Part shown: positions 14,008-22,842 of the stretch, piece after piece
Layout: every line of letters starts with the position of its first letter
Numbering within the stretch: position 1 is the first letter of the stretch
Source of the DNA: an uncultured Collinsella sp.
Lineage (GTDB): Bacteria; Actinomycetota; Coriobacteriia; Coriobacteriales; Coriobacteriaceae
DNA length: 44,699 bases
NCBI GenBank assembly: GCA_900551815.1
Contig: URXE01000007.1
Location: 1 to 44,699, forward strand
Direction of reading: 5' to 3'
Notes under the pieces: generated by a model
What the model saw: only the letters and a program-made list of their open reading frames with translations
Told to the model about the DNA's origin: nothing
The model's database searches: none
Translations under genes and position numbers: made by a program

Positions 14008-15513
14008 GTGGGGCACGAGCGTCACACCTATATCTGCATCGACCTTAAGACGTTTTACGCCAGCGTCGAGTGCGTCGACCGTGGGCTCGATCCGCTCACC
14101 ACCAACCTGGTCGTTGCCGACGAATCGCGCGGGCGCACGACCATCTGCCTCGCCATCACACAGGCCATGAAGGACCTCGGAATCCATAACCGCTGTCGCC
14201 TGTTCGAGATTCCCGACGGCATCGACTACATCAAGGCCGTACCGCGCATGCAGCACTACATGGAAGTGTCGGCGCAAATTTACGGTATCTATCTGGAATA
14301 CGTCAGTCCGCAAGACGTTCACGTCTACTCAATTGACGAGTGCTTTATCGACGTGACACCCTATCTGGACCTCTATCACACCGCTGCGGAAGGCTTCGCC
14401 TGTATGCTGCGTGATGAGGTCCTGGGACGCACCGGCATCACGGCAACGGTTGGCATCGGCCCCAACCTATTCCAAGCCAAGGTGGCACTCGACATTACCG
14501 CCAAGCACGTACCCAGCCGCATCGGCATACTCGACGACGAGACCTTTCGCAAGGAAATCTGGCCTCACCGCCCCATCACCGACATCTGGGGCATCGGGCC
14601 CGGCGTGGCAGCGCGACTCGAAAAATACGGCGTCTACGATCTGATGGGCGTCGCAGCGCTCGACGAAAACCTGCTCTACGACGAGCTCGGCGTCAATGCC
14701 GAGTATCTTATCGACCACGCCTTTGGGCGCGAGCCGACAACTATCGCCGATATTCAGGCCTATCGCCCGCAGGCAACCTCAACAACCACGGGGCAAGTGT
14801 TATCGAAAGGCTATGCCTACGAGCAGGCCTACACCGTCTTGCGCGAGATGGTCGACGCGGCCGTGCTGGACTTGATCGACAAACACGTGGTGTGCGACAA
14901 CATCTCGCTCTTTGTGGGTTATGCGAGCGAGCGAGCCGACATACGCCGGCTCGACGCCAGCGGCACAGCGCAGTATGTGGACGGATGCGGGCACCTGCGC
15001 TCGAGCACGTCGAGCATCGAGCCCACCGCAACCGCCGGCCCCGAGCTCGCACCCCGTGCGCCCAAGCCCGTCCAGCGCGATGACGAGCGACGCCGCCTGG
15101 TGCGCAAGGCGCAGGCAATCGATGGCATCTTTGTGGGAGAGCATGGCGGCAAACCGCGCGGTGGCTATGCCGCGCTCTTCGCGCACTCCAACGCTTCGCG
15201 AAAGCTACCCGAGCGCACCAATTCGTTTAAGAAGATCATGGGCTATTTCGATGAGCTCTGGGCGCAGACTGTCGATCCCAAACGACCGGTCAAGCGCATC
15301 AACCTGGGATTTGGCAACCTCATGTCCGAGGAATTTGCCACCATCGATCTGTTTAGCGATATTAAGGCCGATGAGCGCGAGCGCGACCTGGCGCGCGCCG
15401 TCCTGGCCGTGAAGGGCAAGTACGGCAAGAACGCGCTCGTCAAGGGATTAAGCTTCACCACCGGCGCCACCGCACGCGAACGCAACGATCAGGTAGGAGG
15501 ACATCGTGCCTAA
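14008..15513 (+). CDS. Y-family (UmuC/UvrX-like) translesion DNA polymerase
   Basis: This is an error-prone DNA polymerase of about 501 residues. The first catalytic Asp is in CIDLKTFYASVEC (about residue 12), the steric gate region follows, and the SIDECF motif supplies the catalytic Asp-Glu at about 110-111. TATVGIGPNLFQAKVALDI and DIWGIGPGVAARLEKYG are the palm and helix-hairpin-helix thumb motifs, and a little-finger domain follows. The length and the YolD partner place it with the Gram-positive UvrX/YqjW branch rather than DinB. The start is a GTG at 14008 behind GGGAGGA. The longer TTG start would include the promoter and both LexA boxes and can be rejected. Its stop overlaps yolD by 8 bases. 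Confidence 0.9.
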   Translation: MGHERHTYICIDLKTFYASVECVDRGLDPLTTNLVVADESRGRTTICLAITQAMKDLGIHNRCRLFEIPDGIDYIKAVPRMQHYMEVSAQIYGIYLEYVSPQDVHVYSIDECFIDVTPYLDLYHTAAEGFACMLRDEVLGRTGITATVGIGPNLFQAKVALDITAKHVPSRIGILDDETFRKEIWPHRPITDIWGIGPGVAARLEKYGVYDLMGVAALDENLLYDELGVNAEYLIDHAFGREPTTIADIQAYRPQATSTTTGQVLSKGYAYEQAYTVLREMVDAAVLDLIDKHVVCDNISLFVGYASERADIRRLDASGTAQYVDGCGHLRSSTSSIEPTATAGPELAPRAPKPVQRDDERRRLVRKAQAIDGIFVGEHGGKPRGGYAALFAHSNASRKLPERTNSFKKIMGYFDELWAQTVDPKRPVKRINLGFGNLMSEEFATIDLFSDIKADERERDLARAVLAVKGKYGKNALVKGLSFTTGATARERNDQVGGHRA

Positions 15514-15931
15514 GTCCCAACAACAGCCGATGCGGCCACCGACACCTTTTGAACGCCTAGCGGACCCCGAGGGAAGACGTCGCTCCGCCGACTCAAAGCT
15601 CACCGCCAACGGCGCCGTCCGTGCCGACCGTGCTGCGCAGTTTATGCCCTTTGCCGCCCTCACGGGATACTACGAACTCGTGCGTAAACAAGAGATCACC
15701 GCCGAGCCAAAATGCGAACTCACGGAAGAAAAAGCCCTCGAGCTTTCGCAAAAGCTCGAGGGCCTCAAACGCGGCGACTTGGTGCGCGTCACCTATTACG
15801 ATACGTACGGCTATCGTAGCCGCACGGGCATTCTCGACGAAGCGTTACCCGCATTCAAGCTGCTCAAACTCAGGGATATCGCCATCAACTTCGACGATAT
15901 CCAGGACATTGAGCTACGCGGACGAGCCTAG
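15506..15931 (+). CDS. YolD-like family protein, partner of the Y-family polymerase
   Basis: This 141-residue protein contains the YolD-like pattern: RAAQFMPFAALTGYYELVRKQ in the N-terminal half and RVTYYDTYGYRSRTGILDEA near the C-terminus, a small beta-barrel domain of the WYL/YolD type. In Firmicutes, yolD-like genes are encoded with UvrX/UmuC-like polymerases and are thought to act like UmuD. The GTG start follows GTAGGAGG and overlaps the polymerase gene (GTGCCTAA), so it shares the SOS promoter. Its stop overlaps by three bases the stop of the convergent surface-protein gene (CTAG). Confidence 0.85.
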   Translation: MPKSQQQPMRPPTPFERLADPEGRRRSADSKLTANGAVRADRAAQFMPFAALTGYYELVRKQEITAEPKCELTEEKALELSQKLEGLKRGDLVRVTYYDTYGYRSRTGILDEALPAFKLLKLRDIAINFDDIQDIELRGRA

Positions 15932-18480
15932 CGACGAGAACGCTTGCGCAAGACGAGAGCAATGCCAAGCACTGCGGCAGCTGCAACCAGCAATCCCAAG
16001 ACCAGCGTGAGGGTCGAGTCGCCAGCGCGAGGCAGCGAGCCGTCCTTCGGAGTCTTCTTAGCGGTCGTCGTGACGGTGGTCGTGGTGCTGCTCGACTGGT
16101 CGTTGCCACCCGTCTGGCTGCCGCCAGGCTGATCGCCGCCACCCGGCTGCGAAGGATCGGTGGGTTCCGTCGGATCCGGAGTACCGGGATCAACCGGATT
16201 CTCCGAATTCTCCTTGCGCTGGATCCAGACCTGGCAACCATAGAACGGGTTGGCGGTACCAAGGCACAGACCCTGGTTGGTCACCGCAAAGGTGCGCAGA
16301 CCATGGTTATACGGATCGTTAAAGCCATTGGTCGTCAGCGTCGTAAAGTTCACGCCGTCCTCGGTCACATACATATCAAAGCCGCGCTCGGCATCGCGCA
16401 GGTAACACATGCACGTAAGGACACTCTGCAACTTCTTGAGGTTCTCCTCGCTCAGCAGCTTATCGAGCGCATCCTGAATATCGCTCGGCAGCTCGGTGCC
16501 ATAGGCATCCTCGTACTGCTGCTTAAGGCTCTCATAGCTATCGAGCATGTCCTGATACTGGTCGGCAAAGGACTTGAAGTACGCGATCTCGCCATCGATC
16601 TTCTGGACATAAGCGGCGTCGTCCTCAAAGTCCTGGGACATCGTCGCGGCCTGATCGCAAAGACCGCCCGCGGCATCCTCCAGCGCATCGCTCAGATCGC
16701 CAAAGCCCTTAGCAACCTCGGTCTTCTCGTCATCGACATCGACGGCCTTGTTTGAATCATCAACCTCAGCAGCTTCGTTCGAATCATCGACCTCGACGGC
16801 CTCGTTTGAGTCATCGTCCGCAAGCGTGTTCACGGGAACGATGGGGTCGTCAGGCGATTTCTTGTCGAGCAGGTGATTGAGCAGGTCCCTAAGGCGCTGA
16901 ACCTGAGAGTCCCACTCCTCGGGCGTCATATCGATAATGTCGCCATTGGAGAACTGGCCGATCGGCTCAAGCAGGCTCGCGGTATCAAAGGTACCGATAT
17001 ACAGCTTGCCGTCGAACTTCTGCATGCGCCAAATGTACTGGTTCTCGTTTCGGCCAAAGCCCGAAGTCAGGCCGGAAATACCGCCCTCGGGGAACATGTC
17101 GGTGCGATCGCCAACGACGAGCTCCATGTTCTCGTCCTTGTCCATGCGATAGATGTTAACCGACTGCTCAAGATTGGCATTCACAAACGAGCAGTCAACG
17201 CCACCCATGCTGCTCTTGCCGCCCTCTTCGGTGTTAGATTTGTTGAACAGGATGCGCTCGAGGGCAATCTCCTCGTCGTTGTATTCACCGATATAGAGGT
17301 AGTCGTTGTAGACGATGAGGTTGGCAGCGCCAGAACGGGTACGGGCAGGATCGATGCCAAAGCAGTACTTTGCACCGTCCGTCTTCTGATCGCCGACAAT
17401 GGGAGTCCACGAATAACTGCCGTCGGCATTCTTGTCGCCACGGACCATGGCAAACGACTGCATGGAATTATCATCGGGAGCGTTCTCGGGCGTACCGGTG
17501 CAGATGGTCGCATAGAGATGGCCATTGTACGAGACCATATCCCAAATGGCGCCGCCGTAGATGCTGTCCTGATAGCGAATCGCCGGATAGCCAAACAGCG
17601 TCTCCGAGTTGGCAATCTCGGTGAAGCTGTCCTGGCCCTTCGAGGGGTCAGACGACGTCAGGATTGTCGACACAAAATTACCGTTCGCGTCTTTACCCAC
17701 ATTACTGATGACGAGCTGGCCATCATGGACGCACATGCCGCGGATACCGGTAGAAATGCCCTGCTTGTAGGCAGCACCGTAATCCTGCATGCTCGAAAGG
17801 CCCTGATAGACAACTTTGTACTCATCCGTCTTAGGATCGATCTCGTATACAGCAGGCAGGCCGCCTTTGCCGTCATTGGTCCTGACGCTGCCGCAGAAAT
17901 AGAGCTTACCCTTATAGCTCACGGCATTGCGGAACAAAGGAGCGACGCCGTTGAGCGATTCAGAGAGTAGCAGCTTGGTCTCACCGGTCTTGGTATTGAT
18001 CTTGACCAAGATGCCGCCGCTGTCCTTGTCGGCCGTGCCGTCCTCCTTCTGCTGTCCATAGAAGAAGGTACCGTTAAACATGGCCTCCAGCGTCAGGCGC
18101 ATGGTTTCGACATCAAAGGAATCGCCCAGCGTGCTGTTCATGAGCGTCAGCGTGTTGCCCATCGCCGCATAGCAGGTGCCCACATAAAGCCAGTCACCAT
18201 AGCTCGCAGCCGCCCAAGTGTAGCTCTGGCCGCGATCGCCTTCGTTGTTGGCCGTATTACCATCGGCGCCCGGAACGGCAACGGCACCGTTACCCTGGTA
18301 GTCGACGATGCCATCCGGCTGCGACGTTCCTACCGTAGGATGCGAGAGCTTCTCAAAGGAATACCCATTTCCCGCATTGTAGGTAACGGCACCCGATGCG
18401 TCTTCGGCGTGCGCCGGCAGCGGCGATACCAAGATAGCGGCAAGCGCTGCCACCAAGCCAAGTGTTCCCACTCGTCTCAT
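15928..18480 (-). CDS. LPxxG-anchored surface protein with beta-propeller-like repeats
   Basis: This is an 850-residue exported protein. The signal peptide (MRRVGTLGLVAALAAILVSP, cleavage near AHA-ED) is followed by about 500 residues of blade-like repeats such as WLYVGTCYA, KLYFCGSVR, YLYIGEYND and KLYIGTFDT, which suggest a beta-propeller. An acidic stretch near residue 550 repeats VDDSNEA/VDDSNKA three times. A predicted coiled-coil-rich region and a second KLYFCG-unlike beta segment (YDMYVTEDGVNF-like) follow. The C-terminus has a Pro/Thr/Ser/Gly-rich wall spacer, LPRAGD at about residue 816, a hydrophobic helix and RKRSRR. LPRAG deviates from LPxTG, so the sortase preference is uncertain. 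The ATG follows AGGGGAGG. Ligand unknown; a surface or adhesin role is inferred. Confidence 0.85.
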   Translation of the reverse strand: MRRVGTLGLVAALAAILVSPLPAHAEDASGAVTYNAGNGYSFEKLSHPTVGTSQPDGIVDYQGNGAVAVPGADGNTANNEGDRGQSYTWAAASYGDWLYVGTCYAAMGNTLTLMNSTLGDSFDVETMRLTLEAMFNGTFFYGQQKEDGTADKDSGGILVKINTKTGETKLLLSESLNGVAPLFRNAVSYKGKLYFCGSVRTNDGKGGLPAVYEIDPKTDEYKVVYQGLSSMQDYGAAYKQGISTGIRGMCVHDGQLVISNVGKDANGNFVSTILTSSDPSKGQDSFTEIANSETLFGYPAIRYQDSIYGGAIWDMVSYNGHLYATICTGTPENAPDDNSMQSFAMVRGDKNADGSYSWTPIVGDQKTDGAKYCFGIDPARTRSGAANLIVYNDYLYIGEYNDEEIALERILFNKSNTEEGGKSSMGGVDCSFVNANLEQSVNIYRMDKDENMELVVGDRTDMFPEGGISGLTSGFGRNENQYIWRMQKFDGKLYIGTFDTASLLEPIGQFSNGDIIDMTPEEWDSQVQRLRDLLNHLLDKKSPDDPIVPVNTLADDDSNEAVEVDDSNEAAEVDDSNKAVDVDDEKTEVAKGFGDLSDALEDAAGGLCDQAATMSQDFEDDAAYVQKIDGEIAYFKSFADQYQDMLDSYESLKQQYEDAYGTELPSDIQDALDKLLSEENLKKLQSVLTCMCYLRDAERGFDMYVTEDGVNFTTLTTNGFNDPYNHGLRTFAVTNQGLCLGTANPFYGCQVWIQRKENSENPVDPGTPDPTEPTDPSQPGGGDQPGGSQTGGNDQSSSTTTTVTTTAKKTPKDGSLPRAGDSTLTLVLGLLVAAAAVLGIALVLRKRSRR

Positions 18481-18570
18481 AAGGTTATAGCCTCCCCTGT
18501 CCTAAAGCCCAGTTTTAGCATTCTTCATTTCTGTCCACGGTTAATTGCAATCTGAGCACAGCAATAATCA

Positions 18571-18586
18571 GTGTATAAATATACAC
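18571..18586. promoter_or_regulatory. ARG-box-like palindrome upstream of the surface-protein gene
   Basis: GTGTATA-AA-TATACAC has 7-bp arms. It fits the ArgR pattern TG-N-AT-WWWW-AT-N-CA exactly. It lies about 90 bases upstream of the surface-protein start, in the promoter region. The regulator is not known. Confidence 0.35.
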
Positions 18587-18752
18587 CTGTAATTTTTTGG
18601 ACGGGTTCATAGATGCTCGATTGGTAGCGAATTCCGCGCAAACCGTCACCAAACTCCACTTTTGCCGCATCTAAAGGTTATTTTTGCGCAAATTTTTGGA
18701 TGCCGATAGTCACAATGGGCAGGAGGCTGGTACCCACCGGAGAGGGCAACGC

Positions 18753-19136
18753 CTACATTTTCATAACGTAATAGCCCGCACCCCTCACTGCCGTCTCGAG
18801 TGTGTCGCGATCAACCGGGCGCTTCGAGCGCACGCGTGCCGTGTGGTCCGCGTACGTTACCGTAGCCCACACGCCATCAAGCGCATTGAGGGCATTCGTC
18901 ACATTCCGGGCGCAGCCGTCGCAACTCATGCCGCCGATAAGGAGTTCCTCACGATAGGGGTAGTGGGACTCGTCGGTGTCTGCCACCACAACCTTTTTGG
19001 CCTTCTTGCCGCTCGCACCATCGCTGCAGCAACTCTTCCCGTGTGTCGAAGCGGCAATGCGACGCAGTCCAAAAAACATGCCGACGGCAATGACGGTCAG
19101 CACGATGAGATTCGCAGGGTTGAGCAAGTCACTCAT
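18753..19136 (-). CDS. Membrane-anchored Cys-rich protein with HMA metal-binding domain
   Basis: This protein of about 127 residues begins with one membrane helix (PANLIVLTVIAVGMFFGL). A short Cys-rich basic segment (GKSCCSDGASGKKAKK) recalls FeoB-associated Cys-rich membrane proteins. A C-terminal HMA ferredoxin-like fold follows, with the metal site GGMSCDGCARNV (CxxC) and the typical end VRGAGYYV. HMA domains of this type carry Cu(I) or other soft metals to P-type ATPases. No ATPase is adjacent, so it may be a stand-alone copper scavenger or chaperone at the membrane. The ATG follows GAAAGGGGAA. A CsoR-like palindrome lies 29 bases upstream, supporting copper control. Confidence 0.8.
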   Translation of the reverse strand: MSDLLNPANLIVLTVIAVGMFFGLRRIAASTHGKSCCSDGASGKKAKKVVVADTDESHYPYREELLIGGMSCDGCARNVTNALNALDGVWATVTYADHTARVRSKRPVDRDTLETAVRGAGYYVMKM

Positions 19137-19164
19137 GCGTTCCCCTTTCAGTAGCACTATCTAG

Positions 19165-19181
19165 ATACCCCCATGGGGTGT
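19165..19181. promoter_or_regulatory. Candidate CsoR-type copper operator
   Basis: ATACCCCCATGGGGTGT contains the perfect 10-bp palindrome CCCCATGGGG flanked by A and T. This G-tract palindrome has the style of CsoR operators and lies directly upstream of the HMA protein gene. Confidence 0.5.
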
Positions 19182-19243
19182 CCCCATCTTAACCCAAAAT
19201 CATGTCCGTTCGGTCAATTAGTTTTCCTCTTCAAACTTTTTTG

Positions 19244-19292
19244 TTGACCATGGCTTACTTTCGTGTATAAGTTTTCCTAGGCTAACAGTTTA
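19244..19292 (+). promoter_or_regulatory. Promoter of DUF3793-flavodoxin, with DtxR/IdeR-like half site
   Basis: TTGACC (19244-19249) and TATAAG (19266-19271) are 16 bases apart, and TG precedes the -10 element. Just downstream, CCTAGGCTAAC (about 19276-19287) matches the right half of the DtxR/IdeR consensus (TTAGSCTAACC). The left half is poor, so iron control is only suggested. Confidence 0.5.
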
Positions 19293-19309
19293 GATCCGTA
19301 AGGAGCGAC

Positions 19310-20014
19310 GTGACTCGAACCATAGACATCCCAACGTTTCAGGCAGCAGTCGTGCGCAACTGCTCCCCCACGCTCGCGGGCATCAAGCCGGCATCGCTCT
19401 TTACCTATCCAGGCACCTACGCCCACGGGGACGGCTCGACCGCAACAGAAACCATCGCAGAACGCCGAGCACGCCTGCTCAACGTTATCGCCCAGTGCAA
19501 CCGCGAGCTTGACCCGCTTGGCATCCACCTGAGTGTTTTGGTCTGGCGGCCCTGCGGAGCGCTCGTGTACGTGTACCGAGCCAAAAGCCTCACCACCTAT
19601 TTCGCGGACCCTCGCGCCAAAACGGCGCTCGCCTCGGAAGGCTACGACACGAGAGACCTTTCGACATGCCTTGTGCATTTGGCATCACGCATCACGCTCG
19701 CGAGTAATAACGTCGCGGAATGCGCCTGTAGCCAGACTCGATGCGCACTACCCCAGCAAGCTAGCTGCAGCAACGACTGCACCTGCGAGTTTCCGCACGA
19801 AATAGGCTACTTCCTAGGATATCCCTACGACGACGTGCACGAGTTTATCGTCCAGCGCGGCGAGAACTATAAGGTCTTTGGGGCCTGGAAGGTCTACGCA
19901 AATGTCGAGCAGGCACTTGCGACGTTTGATGCCTACCGCGCCTGCACCCAATACTTCACCTTTGTCTATCAGCAGGGCTACAGCTTGGCGCAACTTGCCC
20001 AGGCAACCCGATAG
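19310..20014 (+). CDS. DUF3793 family protein
   Basis: This is a soluble protein of 234 residues. The C-terminal half has the DUF3793 hallmark: CEFPHEIGYFLGYPYDDVHEFIVQ, then GAWKVYANVEQALATFDAYR. An internal Cys cluster (CACSQTRCALPQQASCSNDC) lies before the hallmark and could bind metal or a cluster; this part is unusual. The GTG start at 19310 follows AAGGAG. A flavodoxin gene follows after 46 bases on the same strand and probably shares the transcript. DUF3793 genes are often found beside flavodoxin and iron-transport genes in anaerobes. The biochemical function is unknown. Confidence 0.85.
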   Translation: MTRTIDIPTFQAAVVRNCSPTLAGIKPASLFTYPGTYAHGDGSTATETIAERRARLLNVIAQCNRELDPLGIHLSVLVWRPCGALVYVYRAKSLTTYFADPRAKTALASEGYDTRDLSTCLVHLASRITLASNNVAECACSQTRCALPQQASCSNDCTCEFPHEIGYFLGYPYDDVHEFIVQRGENYKVFGAWKVYANVEQALATFDAYRACTQYFTFVYQQGYSLAQLAQATR

Positions 20015-20060
20015 AACATAGAAGCCGTGGCAACCTGCCGCACAACTGAAAGGACTCAAC

Positions 20061-20480
20061 ATGAGCAAGATCGCCGTCGTCTACTGGAGCGGCACGGGCA
20101 ACACCGAGGCCATGGCAAACCTCGTTGCCGAAGGTGCAACCGATGCCGGCGCCGAGGCAGAGGTCATCTCCTGCGCCGACTTCTCCGCAGACAAGGCCGC
20201 TGGCTATGACGCTATCGCCTTCGGCTGCCCCGCCATGGGTTCCGAGGAGCTTGAATATGATGAGTTCCAGCCCATGTGGGATGAGGTCAAGGAGACCCTC
20301 GGCGACAAGAAGGTCGTCCTCTTTGGCTCTTATTCGTGGGCCGAGGGCGAATGGATGGACAACTGGAAGGCGGACGCCGACGAGGAGGGCGTCAACGTCG
20401 TCGATTCCGTCATCTGCTACGACGCCCCCGATGATGAGAGCGAAGCGGCCTGCCGCGCCCTTGGAGCCGAGCTCGCCTAG
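20061..20480 (+). CDS. Flavodoxin
   Basis: This 139-residue short-chain flavodoxin has the FMN phosphate loop WSGTGNTEAMA at about residues 9-19, the 50s loop FGCPAMGSEE with an acidic stretch after it, and the 90s loop FGSYSWAEGEWMDNW. It carries low-potential electrons in place of ferredoxin, often under iron limitation, and the position behind DUF3793 and a DtxR-like site fits that. The ATG follows GAAAGGACTC. A bidirectional terminator follows. Confidence 0.95.
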   Translation: MSKIAVVYWSGTGNTEAMANLVAEGATDAGAEAEVISCADFSADKAAGYDAIAFGCPAMGSEELEYDEFQPMWDEVKETLGDKKVVLFGSYSWAEGEWMDNWKADADEEGVNVVDSVICYDAPDDESEAACRALGAELA

Positions 20481-20537
20481 CGGCAATGAGCTCCGCCCGC
20501 AACGCGCATTGCAACAAAACACATTCGCGTCCCAACA

Positions 20538-20572
20538 AAAACGGGAGCCGGATCACATCCGGCTCCCGTTTT
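20538..20572. terminator. Bidirectional terminator between flavodoxin and the ABC ATPase
   Basis: AAAACGGGAGCCGGAT (20538-20553) pairs perfectly with ATCCGGCTCCCGTTTT (20557-20572) around a CAC loop. T-runs occur at the 3' side of both strands, and the flanking genes converge on it. Confidence 0.93.
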
Positions 20573-20597
20573 CTGCTATGTCAGTCATATAAAGCGG

Positions 20598-21350
<753 letters not shown>

Positions 21351-21362
21351 GATAGGACCTCC

Positions 21363-22724
21363 TTACAGACCGGCGATGTGATCGGCGGGCGTCGCGACAA
21401 CCTGTCCGGCGCTCTTGGCGGGACGCTTCTTCTTGGTCTCGGCCGTGCCCAAAAGCCTCGCCTCAAGACCGCTCACCAAGCGAGCGAGCGGCAGGGTGAT
21501 GACCAGATAGAACAGGGCGGCAACCACGTACGGTGTAATGGAGCCCGTCGTGGCCACGATGGTACGGGCGTTCATGACGATCTCGACCACACCCACGGCG
21601 GCAAGCAGCGACGTATCCTTGTAAAGCAAGATAAACTCGCTGGTCAGCGTAGGCAAAACATTACGGAACGTCTGCGGAATCATGACATAGAGCAGCGTCT
21701 GGAACGCGTTCATGCCCAGCGAACGCGCAGCCTCGTTTTGGCCCTTGGGGATCGATTGAATACCGGCACGGAAGATCTCGCATAGGTACGCAGACGAGTT
21801 CATGGCCATGACGATAACGCCAAGCACGTAGTCATCAACCTTGACGCCGGCCAACGGCAGACCGAAGAACGCGATATAGATCTGCAGGAACGCCGGCGTA
21901 CCGCGGATGATATTCACATAGATGCCGGCGAGGCAGCGCAGGATGCGCGACTTGGAGATGCGCATGAGCGACAAGGCAAAGCCAAAGGGAATTGCCAGCG
22001 GAAACGCCACAAGCACGATCGAGAGCGACATAAGGAAGCCCTTAAAGACGATCGGCAGGCTTTGGACCAAAATGACTGGGTTTAAGAACAGGCGCAGGAA
22101 CATATTGGAGTTCCAGGCCTCGACCCACGGCTGCTCCTTAAGATCGGCCAGGAAGTTATCGAATGCAGTCACGCCCTTGATCTCCACCGACGGAATCTTG
22201 GAGATCTTCTTGGTCGAGCCATCGGCCAAAGTGCAGGTGCCGCTAAAGGCCTCATCGCCGCCCTCGACGGGGAAGGTCACGCCGTAAACCTCGACACGGA
22301 AAAAGCCGCCGGCAGGCGCCGTCTCGCCAAAGTCGATCTTGAGCGTCTGGCCGTCAGCCTTGCACGTGGGCTTCATGGGCGTACGATCCATGAGGTCCTC
22401 GCCCGAGAGCATCGTCAATCGCGTGTCATCGGTACCAAACGTCGTGCCGTCGACAAACGTCAGCGAAAGACCGCTCAGCTCCTCGTCGGCATCGGCCTGG
22501 ACCTCCCAGGTAATGCGCGTCTCGGTACCGCCGACCACAGCGCTGCCCGAACCAGTGTTGGGTCGGGCGGTAATCTTTGCGGTCTCAAGCGCCTGGGCGG
22601 TCGTGGGCGCATATGCCCCTGCGCACACCAGCGCGAGCGCCACGGCCATGGCGCAGGCTAGCTTTTGGAGCAAGGCGGGCAGTGGAAAACGCTGCTCCGC
22701 GGCCCCTTTGTTCAGTCGAGACAA
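21363..22724 (-). CDS. Amino-acid ABC transporter permease with N-terminal extracytoplasmic domain
   Basis: This protein of about 453 residues has two parts. The N-terminal third has a signal-like helix (LACAMAVALALVCAGAYAPT), then about 150 residues of beta-rich extracytoplasmic sequence (TARPNTGSGSAVVGG... to ...VEIKGVTAF). The C-terminal part is a HisMQ-type permease with the usual helices and the EAA loop AARSLGMNAFQTLLYVMIPQ. Most family members lack the extra domain or have a fused solute-binding domain; this one matches neither. The start is a TTG at 22722-22724 behind AGGAG. An ATG further upstream would read through the terminator of the preceding gene and is rejected. Confidence 0.85.
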   Translation of the reverse strand: MSRLNKGAAEQRFPLPALLQKLACAMAVALALVCAGAYAPTTAQALETAKITARPNTGSGSAVVGGTETRITWEVQADADEELSGLSLTFVDGTTFGTDDTRLTMLSGEDLMDRTPMKPTCKADGQTLKIDFGETAPAGGFFRVEVYGVTFPVEGGDEAFSGTCTLADGSTKKISKIPSVEIKGVTAFDNFLADLKEQPWVEAWNSNMFLRLFLNPVILVQSLPIVFKGFLMSLSIVLVAFPLAIPFGFALSLMRISKSRILRCLAGIYVNIIRGTPAFLQIYIAFFGLPLAGVKVDDYVLGVIVMAMNSSAYLCEIFRAGIQSIPKGQNEAARSLGMNAFQTLLYVMIPQTFRNVLPTLTSEFILLYKDTSLLAAVGVVEIVMNARTIVATTGSITPYVVAALFYLVITLPLARLVSGLEARLLGTAETKKKRPAKSAGQVVATPADHIAGL

Positions 22725-22792
22725 GGTGGCTCCTATCGTAGAAGTTGCCGGCAAAACGAGACGGAAATACTCTCCGTCAAGAGAAGCGCAAA

Positions 22793-22820
22793 GGCCCTCT
22801 CCGCCAAAACGGAAAGGGCC
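22793..22820 (-). terminator. Intra-operon attenuating terminator after the binding-protein gene
   Basis: An 11-bp stem with one mismatch, GGCCCTTTCCG/CGGAGAGGGCC on the minus strand, is followed by a weak TTTGCGCTT tract. Placed between the binding protein and the permease, it would let the binding protein be made in excess. Confidence 0.65.
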
Positions 22821-22842
22821 CGCGAGCAATCAAGTAGCTATT

